Assembly: GCA_030432905.1 (NCBI GenBank)
Contig: JAUILU010000002.1
Coordinates: 572,084 to 636,083, forward strand
DNA: 64,000 nucleotides
Direction: 5' to 3'
Source of the DNA: Phycisphaerae bacterium
GTDB lineage: Bacteria > Planctomycetota > Phycisphaerae > Phycisphaerales > UBA1924
The position numbers were made by a program, and so were the translations under genes. Of this stretch, positions 48,768-62,159 are shown piece by piece. Each line of letters starts with the position of its first letter. The first letter of the stretch is position 1. A model generated the notes under the pieces. It did not search any database, was not told where the DNA came from, and worked only from the letters and a program-made list of their open reading frames with translations.

Positions 48768-49280
48768 TTAACGCCCGCCGCCGTCTGTGTCGTTGCCGGC
48801 GTCGTCGCTGCCTTCACCCTCTGCGCCATCAGTCGATGGATCTGCAGCAGGTTCTTCGCCTTCGCTCTCGGTTTCAGCGGCCGGCTGCTCGTCGTCCGCG
48901 GGGATCTCAACCTGTGGCGCGTCTGTGTCTTCACCCGTGCCCGCGTTGTTCTCGGCTTCTTCTTGTGCAGCCGCGAGTTCCGCTTCCGCTTGCTGCGCCT
49001 CTGTCGGCCTGAGCGCGAAGTTGAGCGCCACCGCGCCCGCGAGGAACATCACGAAGATCGCAACGGTCGCGATCGTCAGCGCATCGCCTGTCTTGGCGCC
49101 GAACGCCGACTGGCCCGAGCTCCCGCCGCCGCCTGCGCCGAACGCGCCGCTCAGCCCGCCGCCCTGAGGCCGCTGGATGAGCACGATCAGCACCAGCATG
49201 AGTGAGATGGCAAGGAACGCAACCGTTGAAAGGCCGATCCAAATCGTTGCTAGCCCGAGTGTCAGCGGAATCGTCATCAT
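48768..49280 (-). CDS. secG: Preprotein translocase subunit SecG with acidic tail
   Basis: SecG is the small SecYEG subunit that aids protein export. The first about 85 residues match the family: two transmembrane helices (LSTVAFLAISLMLVLIVLIQ and ATVAIFVMFLAGAVALNFAL) joined by RPQGGGLSGAFGAGG. A disordered tail of about 85 residues rich in Glu, Asp and Ala follows, absent from E. coli SecG. I chose the ATG at 49280 (MMTIPLTL). It lies 134 bases downstream of tpiA, a pairing found in many bacteria. Confidence 0.88.
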   Translation of the reverse strand: MMTIPLTLGLATIWIGLSTVAFLAISLMLVLIVLIQRPQGGGLSGAFGAGGGGSSGQSAFGAKTGDALTIATVAIFVMFLAGAVALNFALRPTEAQQAEAELAAAQEEAENNAGTGEDTDAPQVEIPADDEQPAAETESEGEEPAADPSTDGAEGEGSDDAGNDTDGGGR

Positions 49281-49414
49281 CTGCGGTTCGTCCCTGTCGT
49301 TGCCGCCGGGCGATCGCCGACAATCGGCACCCACAGCCCGGGGCCGCAACTCTAGCGCCGCCGGTGCCTAATGGCCCGCCCCGATCAGCCTCAATAACAG
49401 CAACAAAGCCCGAT

Positions 49415-50191
49415 TCAGGCGCCCGAAGCGGCTTTGACGATCGCCGCGAAGTCGTCAACCTTCAGGCTCGCCCCGCCGATCAGCCCGCCGTCGATGTCAG
49501 GCTGGGCAAACAGCGTCGCCGCGTTCGAGGGCTTGACCGACCCGCCGTAGATAATCCGGGTCCGGTTCGCAACGTCATCGTTGTACAACTCGACCAGCAA
49601 ACCGCGGATGAACTCGTGCGCCGCCTGCGCGTCCTCGGGGCTCGCCGTCTTGCCCGTGCCGATCGCCCAGACCGGCTCGTACGCGATGACCACGTTCTCC
49701 ATCTGACGAAGCCCGACGTCGGCAAGCCCGGTCCGAAGCTGGCGCTCGTTGACCTCGTTCGTCTTGCCGGCCTCGCGTTCCTCAAGCAGCTCGCCCACGC
49801 ACAGCACACAGGTCAGCCCGCCCGCGAGCATGGCCTTCACCTTGGCGTTGATGAGCTCGTCGGACTCGCCGATCACGTGCCGACGCTCGCTGTGGCCCGC
49901 GAGCGCGTGCTCGCAGCCGCAGTCGGCGCCCATGCCGACGCTGACCTCGCCCGTAAACGCGCCCTCGGCCTCGTGGTAGAGATCCTGCGCCCCGACCCGG
50001 ATCGCAGAAGGGCGTGACTTGAAGATGCTGGCCACCCCGATCAGGTACGGGCTCGGGGGGAACACGACAACATCGACCGCCCCCTGCGCCGCCTCGCACG
50101 CCTCGCAGACGCCTCGCGCCAGCGAAGTCGAGGAATCGCTCGTGGTGTTCATCTTCCAGTTGCCGCCGACGTAGGGCTTGCGATCAGGCAC
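49415..50191 (-). CDS. tpiA: Triosephosphate isomerase
   Basis: This glycolytic enzyme interconverts dihydroxyacetone phosphate and glyceraldehyde-3-phosphate. The 258-residue TIM barrel has VGGNWKMN (catalytic Lys), ALAGHSERRHVIGES (catalytic His), VIAYEPVWAIGTGKTAS (catalytic Glu with the flexible loop) and the phosphate-binding IIYGGSVKPSNA. I prefer GTG at 50191, with CGGAG eight bases upstream, over a TTG two codons earlier. secG follows on the same strand and pckA lies 75 bases upstream. Confidence 0.95.
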   Translation of the reverse strand: MPDRKPYVGGNWKMNTTSDSSTSLARGVCEACEAAQGAVDVVVFPPSPYLIGVASIFKSRPSAIRVGAQDLYHEAEGAFTGEVSVGMGADCGCEHALAGHSERRHVIGESDELINAKVKAMLAGGLTCVLCVGELLEEREAGKTNEVNERQLRTGLADVGLRQMENVVIAYEPVWAIGTGKTASPEDAQAAHEFIRGLLVELYNDDVANRTRIIYGGSVKPSNAATLFAQPDIDGGLIGGASLKVDDFAAIVKAASGA

Positions 50192-50266
50192 GTTCAAGAC
50201 TCCGTTCTGGTATCAATCGACCTTTGGCCCGCGATCACCACGGGCCGGCCAACTGTACCCCCGGAA

Positions 50267-51859
<1,593 letters not shown>

Positions 51860-51975
51860 GGTAATCCTCCCTGTCAGACGCGTATCCGGGTGAAATCGGG
51901 CCGAAAAATCACAACCCGTGCTCAGACACTAGACCCTGTATACCGTATCGGCCATACCTCTTAGTTGAGTTTGGA

Positions 51976-52005
51976 TTGACCTTTGCCGCCGGGCGTCCGT
52001 ATCGT
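51976..52005 (+). promoter_or_regulatory. Promoter of the tRNA-His gene
   Basis: TTGACC (51976-51981) and TATCGT (52000-52005) are 18 bases apart. Initiation would fall near 52012, about 38 bases before the mature tRNA. The -35 element is good and the -10 is moderate. Confidence 0.45.
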
Positions 52006-52050
52006 TGAGACCGCCGCCGTCAGGCCACAGGCCCGGCGCGGCTTGAGATG

Positions 52051-52124
52051 GTGACCGTAGCTCAGCTGGCTAGAGCACCGGGTTGTGATCCTGGAGGTCG
52101 CGGGTTCGAGCCCCGTCGGTCACC
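52051..52124 (+). tRNA. tRNA-His (anticodon GTG)
   Basis: A full cloverleaf can be drawn. The acceptor stem is GTGACCG with CGGTCAC. The D arm is GCTC..GAGC. The anticodon stem CCGGG/CCTGG holds loop TTGTGAT (anticodon GTG), and the T arm is GCGGG-TTCGAGC-CCCGT. The G at 52050 is the extra G-1 and faces the discriminator C at 52124, the tRNA-His identity pair. CCA is not encoded. A run CCTTTT follows and may terminate transcription. Confidence 0.95.
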
Positions 52125-52157
52125 CTTTTCCCTTGTAATCCAACAGATTCTCGAGGT

Positions 52158-54734
52158 TCAGGCCGCGTCTTCCCGGCTCTGGTCGCCGTCATTTTCGACC
52201 TCATCGGTCGAGACCTTCAGCGTCGCCTCCCGCGCGATCGGGATCACCACCGAAAGCTCGGTCTTGCCCGAATCATTCACGGTCTCAAGCCGCCCCCCGA
52301 GCGTCTGGCAGAGCTGCCGGAGCAGCGAAAGCCCGGCCGGGGCACCCATCGGCTCGTCCGAGGGCGTCGAGATCGGCCCGCCAGCGACGGACACGACCAG
52401 CGATTCGTCCGGCTGATCGCCCCTGACAGACACCACCGCGACCATGTCCCGCGTCGAGCAGCGCGTCAACGCCACTTCAAGAAGCTCGCAGCACGCCAGC
52501 TTCATGAGCCTGCTGTCGGCCTCGATCGACTGGGGCAGCTCGCCCTCTTGGTTGATCTTGAGTGTCACGCCCCGGGCCTTGGCCTTGCCAACGAAGCGCT
52601 CTCCGACGTGGCGCAGGACCGCCGCCGGCTCGCACGACTCGAACACGGGTCTCAGCGTGCCCGAGACAATCCGCCCCGCGACCTCCGCCCGGTCCGCGTC
52701 AGTCGCGAGCCTTTCAAGGCCCTCCGCCAGCGAACCCAGTCCGGCTTCTCGTGCCTGGCCAGCAAGATCCGCCGCGCCGATGGCTCGTTTGCCAAGTTCC
52801 GCCAGCCCGCCGGCCCACGCGGAATCGACCTTCTCGAGCTTCGCCTCGAGCCGCTCCGCCTCACCCGCGCGATCGGCGGCCAGTGTCGAAAGCTCCTCGC
52901 TCCGGTACCGTTCGTCGCGCCAGCGCTGCGTCTGCTCCGCGATCCTCGTCTCGGCGGTCATCCTCGCCCGGCGGTCGCGCTCCGAACGCAGCGCAACACC
53001 TAGCACGCCCGACGCCAGCCGAAGCGTCTGCGCCTCGTCGTGCGTCCACTTACCCGCGACCGGTTTCTCGAGCAGCATCAGCCCCGCCGTGCGGTCGCCC
53101 GCATCGACTAGCACCGCCGCGATCGAACGCGTCGCGGTCTCTTCAAAGCCGAGCAGCGCGTTCTCGAACTCGCCCTCGTCCCAGACGTCCTCAATCTTGA
53201 CAATCTCGTCGGAGCGGAGCTTGCCAAAGAGCGCGCCGTCCGGGTCGATCTTGAGCGTTCGGCCCTCTGCTGAGCCCATCCACGCCGGCCCGTCGGACGC
53301 GACCGCGGTGATCGTGCCGTCGTCGGCGAATGTCGCGTATGTCGTGCGCAGGTGCGTGTAGTGCTTGGCAACGGATTCGACAATGCGCTGCGCCGCCCGG
53401 CCCGGCGCCCAGCCGCCGTGCGACAGGCGCTCGAGCGCGCCGAGCGCCACCGCGAGCCGCCTCCGGTCCATCGCCGCGTCGGCCTCGCGCTGAAGCTCGT
53501 GCTCGATCGGTCTGCCGATCAGCCCGTGCCAGCCGTCGCCCAGCGGCGTCAGTAGGAACTCCGACGACACGCTGTCGTCCTCGCCCATCCGAAGCCGACC
53601 CCGGCCCTGCCAGATCTCGTTCTCAGCGCACGCCTTCACGCCCTCGCTGCGGATCTGATCGCTCGTGTCCTTCGTCACAACGTGCCACAGCGCCAGATTG
53701 TCCGCGGCCTCGCGTTCGCCAAGACCGATCAACTCACGCGACGCCGTGTTCAGCAGCGTCACTCGCATGTCAGGCGCCAGCACCGCGATGTTCTGCTCGC
53801 TCGCATCCACGATCCGGCGGAGCCTCTCGAGCTGCTTGTCCACCTCGGAACGGTCAGTAATGTCCTTGCCGACGAGCACGATGCCCGAGACCTCGCCCTG
53901 CTGGTCGCGCGCCGGGCTGGCGCTCAGCGAGACGTATCTCGTCCTGCCCTGGCCGTCGATCATGACCGAGTCGCGCTTAAGGTTCGTCCGCTCATCGAAC
54001 GCCCGCCCGACGAACTTGATTACCGCCTGGTACTCGTCCTCGGGGAACGACTTGGCCCAGCCCGTGCCGCGGATGTGGTCCTCGGTCGCGCCGGCGAATC
54101 GTTCGCTGGCGGAGTTGGTCGCCTGGCAGTCGCCGTGCTCGTTGAGCACCCAGAGCATCGTCGTCGTGCTGTTGGCCAGCGCGTGGAACCGTGCCCACGC
54201 CGCAGCCGCGTCAGTCGCAAGCCGCTTCTGGTCGGTGATCTCGCGCACCACGCCGTGCAGACCGGTCACCCGGCCACGGTTGTCCTTGGTCGGCTCGGCG
54301 CGGACGGTCATCCACCGCCGCCTGCCGTCGGCGTCCTCGTAACGAAGGTCGGCGACGAGCGAGTGCTCCTCCTGAACCGCGTTGCGCGCCCGGCTCTCGA
54401 ACATCTGCGCATCGCCCTCGTCGAGCATCCGCACAAACGCGTCCGCGTTCGTCAGTGTTTCCGCCGTGTACCCAGTTAGGATCTCGATGTCGGCAGACAG
54501 CTCCGTCACGCGCAGATCGGGCGTCACCCGGCAGGCGAACGTCGCCGCCCCGCACGCGCCGAGCACGCCCGGCTTGTCGGCGCCAACCGGTTTCTTAGCC
54601 CTCGGCTTGCGCAGGACCATGCCGAGCACAAGGCCCATGAGCATCACGACAAACGCCGCGCCGCCCACAACAGCCCAGGTGGTCTGATCGAAGCCGGCCG
54701 TCGCCGATGAAAGCTGATCGATGATGTTCTGCAC
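52158..54734 (-). CDS. Multi-PAS/GAF sensor with degenerate histidine-kinase core
   Basis: This 858-residue protein has one N-terminal transmembrane helix (about 20-43). Three PAS-like domains follow (about 60-170, 180-300 and 305-415; the first ends GVVREITDQKRL, the second GKDITDRSEVD). A GAF-like region spans about 430-590, then a coiled stretch and a C-terminal HATPase-like region (about 690-840). I cannot find an H-box. The N-box helix reads CCELLEVAL without its invariant Asn, though GLSLLRQLCQTLGGRLE resembles the G2 region. It may sense redox or a ligand but signal by binding. The start is GTG at 54734 with AGGGG upstream. Confidence 0.75.
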   Translation of the reverse strand: MQNIIDQLSSATAGFDQTTWAVVGGAAFVVMLMGLVLGMVLRKPRAKKPVGADKPGVLGACGAATFACRVTPDLRVTELSADIEILTGYTAETLTNADAFVRMLDEGDAQMFESRARNAVQEEHSLVADLRYEDADGRRRWMTVRAEPTKDNRGRVTGLHGVVREITDQKRLATDAAAAWARFHALANSTTTMLWVLNEHGDCQATNSASERFAGATEDHIRGTGWAKSFPEDEYQAVIKFVGRAFDERTNLKRDSVMIDGQGRTRYVSLSASPARDQQGEVSGIVLVGKDITDRSEVDKQLERLRRIVDASEQNIAVLAPDMRVTLLNTASRELIGLGEREAADNLALWHVVTKDTSDQIRSEGVKACAENEIWQGRGRLRMGEDDSVSSEFLLTPLGDGWHGLIGRPIEHELQREADAAMDRRRLAVALGALERLSHGGWAPGRAAQRIVESVAKHYTHLRTTYATFADDGTITAVASDGPAWMGSAEGRTLKIDPDGALFGKLRSDEIVKIEDVWDEGEFENALLGFEETATRSIAAVLVDAGDRTAGLMLLEKPVAGKWTHDEAQTLRLASGVLGVALRSERDRRARMTAETRIAEQTQRWRDERYRSEELSTLAADRAGEAERLEAKLEKVDSAWAGGLAELGKRAIGAADLAGQAREAGLGSLAEGLERLATDADRAEVAGRIVSGTLRPVFESCEPAAVLRHVGERFVGKAKARGVTLKINQEGELPQSIEADSRLMKLACCELLEVALTRCSTRDMVAVVSVRGDQPDESLVVSVAGGPISTPSDEPMGAPAGLSLLRQLCQTLGGRLETVNDSGKTELSVVIPIAREATLKVSTDEVENDGDQSREDAA

Positions 54735-54958
54735 GCCCTAGCCCCTCTGTCAAAACGCCCCGACACCCCGGGCGATCTACACCCGCAGTGTCTCATATCT
54801 GCATCGTGTCACAGAGACCCCGGCATCACACGCAACGTCCGGGAACAGCCCGTTAAGCGGTGGGCACTCGGCGCAAACCGCACAACCGGCACAGGCACAT
54901 CGCCCGCTCGCAGTATCGGCTTGCCTCTCGTATTGCAGATTGGTTTGCGTCCGCCGGG

Positions 54959-55825
54959 TTACGCGGCGTCCCGGTTGCGTGAACTCTTGCTCGACAGGTA
55001 GTCAGCGATGCTCAGCAGCAGGATCGACCTGTCCATCGGAATCGGCAGGATCCCGCTGATCTCGACCTCGCCGACCTGCTTGAGCGTCTGGCCCGCGGAT
55101 TTACCCGAGAGCACCATCGCTGGTGCGTTGTTGTCGTTCTCGCGCATCCACGAGACAACATCAACACCGCTGCCGTCGGGCAGATCCAGATTCACGAGCA
55201 CCATGTCGAACGACTTGCTCTGCATCAGTTTCTTGGCCTGCTCGACGGATTCTACCGAGCTGTACTTGATCCGCGTGTCGGCGAGGTGCGCAATCACCTG
55301 CTCGCGCTGCGATTTCGAATCCTCGACGTGCAGCAGGCTCCCGCTCAGAAGCTCCGGGTTGCTGTACTCGTCCCGGCCCTTGGTGATCTCGTTCCTTGGC
55401 ACGACGCGCGACATATCGATCGCCTCGTCGAACTCGATGCCGAGCTCGTGGACGATGCCTTTCCAGTGCGTGCAGCGCCTGATCGTGCCCCTGACCACAA
55501 GGTCGGCATACCCAACCGCGCGCAGCGGGATGGTGATCCTGCAGGGCGTTTCCGGGTAGAAAAACGACGAGTGCAGGAGCGAGATCCCATTCGTAGATAT
55601 GTTCCTGCCAGCGAGCCGGATCTTGTTGCGGTAGTAGCCGTTCTCTTCAAGCTCGAACTCGACGATCACGTTTTTCAGCGACCACCTCATCGATGAGCGG
55701 ATCTCTTCAAACTTCTTGTTTCCCCGCGCGTTGAGCTCTTTCAGGATCTCAGAGAGCTGCTTGCCGGACCCTACCGTGCTGCGCTGGGCCGCGGGCTGCA
55801 AGATGGCTTTCTGTTTCGGGTTCAT
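54959..55825 (-). CDS. PilZ-like domain fused to a degenerate receiver domain
   Basis: This protein is about 288 residues long. The N-terminal half (about 45-140) has a beta-barrel pattern with NKIRLAGRNISTNGISLL, similar to PilZ c-di-GMP-binding folds. The usual RxxxR motif is not clear. The C-terminal half (about 165-285) is a CheY-like receiver with acidic pair LLHVEDSKSQR. The strand that normally carries the phosphoacceptor reads DMVLVNLDLPDGSG, with Asn in place of Asp. The KP motif near the end reads ILPIPM, without Lys. It probably does not accept phosphate. The start could be 55825 or an in-frame ATG 12 codons earlier. It is transcribed in the same direction as gyrB, which lies upstream. 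Confidence 0.65.
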   Translation of the reverse strand: MNPKQKAILQPAAQRSTVGSGKQLSEILKELNARGNKKFEEIRSSMRWSLKNVIVEFELEENGYYRNKIRLAGRNISTNGISLLHSSFFYPETPCRITIPLRAVGYADLVVRGTIRRCTHWKGIVHELGIEFDEAIDMSRVVPRNEITKGRDEYSNPELLSGSLLHVEDSKSQREQVIAHLADTRIKYSSVESVEQAKKLMQSKSFDMVLVNLDLPDGSGVDVVSWMRENDNNAPAMVLSGKSAGQTLKQVGEVEISGILPIPMDRSILLLSIADYLSSKSSRNRDAA

Positions 55826-55958
55826 CTGCGTCGCCGCTCCGTGGGTGGTTCCTAGCCACACCCTCGGCCGTCAGAGCGCACAACTACAGCGGATTCGCAC
55901 ACACTCGGTTCAGTGATCGAATATTCGGACGGCCCAGCCCGCGCCGGAAGCGCAACGC

Positions 55959-58610
<2,652 letters not shown>

Positions 58611-58757
58611 TCAAGCTGGGCCGAGTGGACGCCTGATTCCACCTGAATTCCCGGTCGGAGCCACTATCGAATGGGTCCGGTTCGGGCCGCGAAATGATAG
58701 GGAGCAACGCCCAGAAAGTCCGGCAAAACCGGCCCCGCGAAGCACAGAAAATGCAGC

Positions 58758-58790
58758 GAAAAACCGCCCCCAGAGCCAGCCAGGGGCGGT
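58758..58790 (-). terminator. Intrinsic terminator of the L,D-transpeptidase gene
   Basis: A perfect 8-bp stem (ACCGCCCC at 58763-58770 and GGGGCGGT at 58783-58790) has a 12-base loop. On the minus strand it is followed by a run of T (plus-strand AAAAA at 58759-58763). It lies about 55 bases after the stop of the leftward transpeptidase gene. Confidence 0.65.
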
Positions 58791-58842
58791 CGTTTGAGTT
58801 GGTGTGAATCGGGCGTTCGTGGTGCCTGTTTCGGCCTAGAAA

Positions 58843-60087
58843 CTAGGGCTGAACGATGACCTGGCTGACCTGCTCGACGAGCATCTCGTAGACGACCTCG
58901 ACCGCGTCATCGTTGAGCCTAATGCAGCCCATCGAGGCATCGGTGCCGATGGAATCAGGGTCGATCGTGCCGTGGATGCCGTAGCCCTCGTGGACCGCCG
59001 CGTTGCCGACGCCCTCGATGCCGACCCAGCGTTCGCCGATCGGGTTCTTTGGGTCGTCCGCCGCGAAGTGCTCGCCGGTGCGGGGGTTCCGCCAGACCGG
59101 GTTGATCAGCTTCGAGTTGTTCCGCACCACGAACTCACCGATCGGTGTCGAGTTGTCAGCGCCAAGCCCGACCGGGTACGAGCAGATGAACGTCCACTGG
59201 TCCTCGGAGCCGGGAGGCCCCGCGTACAGATCGATCCGGTAGTCGCTCTTGGTCACGATCGCGTGGATCGGCCCGCGCACGAGCTTGATCTTCTGGCCGA
59301 CCCGGATGCGCGACGGGTCCGAGATCCGGTTGATCCGCTGGATGAGCCTCCAGTCAACGGTCAGCCCCTGCGTCCGTGTGATCCGCGCCAGCGAGTTGCC
59401 GGGCTGGATCTCGTACACCTCGCTGAGCGCATCGCCCGGGTACACAGTGCTCCCGAAGAACAGCTCGTTGTTCACGGTCGTCAGATCTTCGCGGATCCGG
59501 CGTTTGTCCGCCTCGGTCGCTTCCGACGAACGCAGGGCGTCGTTCAAGACCGCCCTTGCCGAGACGAGCTCGCCCCGGTTGAGGTGCCCGGTCGCCTGTT
59601 CGAGCAGGTCGGCGATGTGAGCCGCGGGCTCGAAGCTGTCCATCGGCGGCTGGTCGTAAGCCGGCTCGTACAGATCATCGCGCGAGGCGGTGTCCTGCTG
59701 GCGGGTTTGCTGGCTGGACTGCTGCCGGTTCTGGGTCGGGTCGTTGATCTCGGTGTACGAGGGCACCTGCGTGGCCCGCTGGTTGCCTTGCTGCGTTTCG
59801 ATCTCGTTGATCAGGTCCGGGATCTTGATCGGCTTCGTATCGCGTTCTTCGAGCCTGTTCGTTGGCGTGTCGATCGCGGCGAGCGAGCCGCCGTTGGTGG
59901 GATCGGAGATCGCGTGCTCGCCGTCGGCGCCCTGCGTCTCGCCTGAGCCGCCGCCCAGGATCCACCAGAGACCGACCAAGCCGAGCAGAACCGCGGGCAC
60001 GACAAACACCGCCTTGGGCGGGCCCTTGCGCCGACGCCTGCGGGAACTGCGTGAACCAAACGATCTGCTCTGCGATGGAAGCGACAT
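58843..60087 (-). CDS. LysM-containing L,D-transpeptidase (YkuD)
   Basis: This cell-envelope enzyme links meso-diaminopimelate residues of peptidoglycan stems (3-3 bonds) or attaches lipoproteins. The 414-residue protein has a basic N-terminus and one membrane segment (KAVFVVPAVLLGLVGLWWIL). A low-complexity linker precedes a helical region at about 160-215. A LysM domain (EIQPGNSLARITRTQGLTVD..GQKIKLV) and a YkuD domain follow, with GIHGTIDPDSIGTDASMGCIRL carrying the catalytic His and Cys. AGGAGG precedes the ATG. It shows that the organism builds peptidoglycan. Confidence 0.92.
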   Translation of the reverse strand: MSLPSQSRSFGSRSSRRRRRKGPPKAVFVVPAVLLGLVGLWWILGGGSGETQGADGEHAISDPTNGGSLAAIDTPTNRLEERDTKPIKIPDLINEIETQQGNQRATQVPSYTEINDPTQNRQQSSQQTRQQDTASRDDLYEPAYDQPPMDSFEPAAHIADLLEQATGHLNRGELVSARAVLNDALRSSEATEADKRRIREDLTTVNNELFFGSTVYPGDALSEVYEIQPGNSLARITRTQGLTVDWRLIQRINRISDPSRIRVGQKIKLVRGPIHAIVTKSDYRIDLYAGPPGSEDQWTFICSYPVGLGADNSTPIGEFVVRNNSKLINPVWRNPRTGEHFAADDPKNPIGERWVGIEGVGNAAVHEGYGIHGTIDPDSIGTDASMGCIRLNDDAVEVVYEMLVEQVSQVIVQP

Positions 60088-60129
60088 GCCCCGATTCCTC
60101 CTGAATCCAACGGCCGGCCAAACTTCGGC

Positions 60130-60702
60130 TTAGACCAGCCCATCCTCCGTAACGACCGCATCGACACTCCGGTCGTGCGGCTCAGTCGGGATCTCATCCA
60201 CGATCTGACACGAGAGTACCAGACCAACCGTCCTCGTCGTGGATCCTAGCCGAGAAAGAAACCGATCATAGAAGCCGCCGCCCCGCCCAAGACGGGCTCT
60301 GCAAGCACTAAATGCCAGACCTGGCACGACCAACAGCCCGATGTCCTCGATCGCCAGTTCCGGGGCATCCGGTCCGGGCTCGCGCAATCCGTGCCTCGTT
60401 TCCACAAGCTGTCCACGCTCACCCGTCAGAACCGCGGGCGTCATGGACCTATTTGCCCAGTCAACCCGCGGCGCCGCGACCGTCACACCCCGCGCCCGCC
60501 AGAGCGCGATCGCGCCCGCCGGGTCCGCCTCGCCCGGCATCGCAAGGTAAGCCATCACCGTTCCCGGGCTCGGGTAGCAATCGAGCAAATGGCCGCACGC
60601 CAGCGCCGATCGCCTGCGGATCTCGTCCTGCCCGAGGTCAGCCAGCCTCTTGCCAACTTCCTGCCTGAGCCTCGCCTTCGGGTTGTCGTTCGAGCATGCC
60701 AT
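60130..60702 (-). CDS. 5-formyltetrahydrofolate cyclo-ligase
   Basis: This enzyme converts 5-formyltetrahydrofolate to 5,10-methenyltetrahydrofolate with ATP, recycling a folate storage form. The 190-residue protein shows the early Lys/Arg region (KARLRQEVGKRLADL), VMAYLAMPGEADP, and the signature LGRGGGFYDRFLSRL followed by VGLVLSCQ. Its ATG overlaps the rarA stop by one base (TGATG), so the two are coupled. The same arrangement suggests a housekeeping operon. Confidence 0.9.
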   Translation of the reverse strand: MACSNDNPKARLRQEVGKRLADLGQDEIRRRSALACGHLLDCYPSPGTVMAYLAMPGEADPAGAIALWRARGVTVAAPRVDWANRSMTPAVLTGERGQLVETRHGLREPGPDAPELAIEDIGLLVVPGLAFSACRARLGRGGGFYDRFLSRLGSTTRTVGLVLSCQIVDEIPTEPHDRSVDAVVTEDGLV

Positions 60703-62072
60703 CAGCGCGAGCCGTCCCTCTTTGCCTGCCGAAGCTTCTTGATCTCTTCGAGCCGTTCCCGGTGGACCTTCTCGTATCCCCGGTCGATGGGCTCGTAGTA
60801 CGTTTTCTCGACGCCCAGATAGTCCTGCCCGGTCACGCTGTCGGATTCGTTGTGGCTGTACTGGTACCGTTCGTCCGCGTTGGCTTTGCGTCGGTCGCGC
60901 ATTTTGACGCCCTCGCCCGTGTCGCCCGCGATGGGAGACGTGTTCGGGTCGCGCAGGTGGATCGGTACAGGGATGGTCCGGCCCTCGCGCACGTCGTGCT
61001 GCGCCGCGTTGATCGCCATGTACGCGGCGTTGCTCTTTGGCGCCAGCGCCAGGTACGTCGCGAGCTGACCGAGCGTGATGCGCGCCTCGGGCATGCCGAT
61101 GCGTTCGATGAGCGTCCAGGCGCTTGCAGCCAGGGTGATCGCGTTGGGGTCGGCGTTTCCGATGTCCTCGCTGGCGAGGATGCCAAGCCTTCGCGCGATG
61201 AACCTCGGGTCCTCGCCGCCCTCGAGCATGCGCGCGATCCAGTAGACCGCCGCGTCCGGGTCGGAGCCCCGGATGGATTTGATCATCGCCGATGCCGAGT
61301 CGTAGTGCTCATCATCCGCGTACACCGCGGCCTTCTGCTGGATCGATTCCTCGGCGACCTCCCGATCGATCACGACCGGCGTATTCGTCGTATCGCTGCT
61401 CAGGATCGCGACCTCAAGCGCCGTGAGCGCCCGGCGTGCATCCCCGTCGGATTTGATCGCCCACACATCGAGCGCCTCTTCGCGGACGTCGAGGTCGAGC
61501 TTGCCGTAGCCGTTGTCCTCGTCGGTGATCGCGCGTCTGAGTACGCTCTTGATGTCGTCCTCGCTGAGCGATTCGAGCCTAAAGAGCGTGGACCTGCTGA
61601 CGAGCGCCGCGTTGCACGCAAAGAGCGGGTTCTCGGTGGTCGCGCCGATGAGCGTGACGAGCCCCCGCTCGACATCGCCCAAGAGCACGTCCTGCTGCGC
61701 CTTGGTGAAGCGGTGGATCTCGTCGAGGAAGAGCATGGTCTTGCTCGAGCCCGCTTCGATCCGCCGAGCCGAGTCGTCGATGATCTCGCGGATGCGTTTG
61801 ACGCCCACGCTCGCGGCGTTCTCGGCGACGAAGTTCTTCTTCGTGTGCCCGGCGATGAGCCTTGCGAGCGTGGTTTTGCCCGTGCCGGGCGGGCCGTGGA
61901 AGATCAGGCTCGTGATCGAGTCGGCGTTGAGCATCCGGCGAAGCAGCTTGCCCTCGCCCAGGATGTGCTGCTGGCCCGCGACCTCGCCGAGCATCCGGGG
62001 CCGCATGCGTACCGCGAGCGGGGCGGCTTTCTTCCGAGCTTCGGCACGCTTTGTCGCCCACAGATCAGACAT
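60702..62072 (-). CDS. rarA: Replication-associated recombination protein A (RarA/MgsA-type AAA+ ATPase)
   Basis: RarA is related to the clamp loader and to eukaryotic WRNIP1, and acts at stalled forks. The 456-residue protein has Walker A FHGPPGTGKTTLARLIA, Walker B MLFLDEIHRFTKAQQD, sensor 1 IGATTENP and sensor 2 DGDARRALTALE. The family-specific C-terminal tetramerisation domain is IKSIRGSDPDAAVYWIARML. Its stop overlaps the start of the cyclo-ligase gene. The gene is divergent from the acyltransferase by 88 bases. Confidence 0.93.
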   Translation of the reverse strand: MSDLWATKRAEARKKAAPLAVRMRPRMLGEVAGQQHILGEGKLLRRMLNADSITSLIFHGPPGTGKTTLARLIAGHTKKNFVAENAASVGVKRIREIIDDSARRIEAGSSKTMLFLDEIHRFTKAQQDVLLGDVERGLVTLIGATTENPLFACNAALVSRSTLFRLESLSEDDIKSVLRRAITDEDNGYGKLDLDVREEALDVWAIKSDGDARRALTALEVAILSSDTTNTPVVIDREVAEESIQQKAAVYADDEHYDSASAMIKSIRGSDPDAAVYWIARMLEGGEDPRFIARRLGILASEDIGNADPNAITLAASAWTLIERIGMPEARITLGQLATYLALAPKSNAAYMAINAAQHDVREGRTIPVPIHLRDPNTSPIAGDTGEGVKMRDRRKANADERYQYSHNESDSVTGQDYLGVEKTYYEPIDRGYEKVHRERLEEIKKLRQAKRDGSR

Positions 62073-62159
62073 CGGATGATCCTATCACCAACCGACCATC
62101 AGCCAAGCCGCCTCGCCGTGATTGGTTGAAGCCTGGATTTGTGATCGCTAACCTCATCG

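Noticed and set aside
50226..50246. Hairpin GGCCCG/CGGGCC between tpiA and pckA as a terminator
   Set aside because: Six-pair stem without a T tract on either strand, within a likely operon.
52048..52416. Plus-strand ORF beginning in the tRNA-His region
   Set aside because: Its first 25 codons are the tRNA itself and the rest is antisense to the PAS sensor gene; no coding character.
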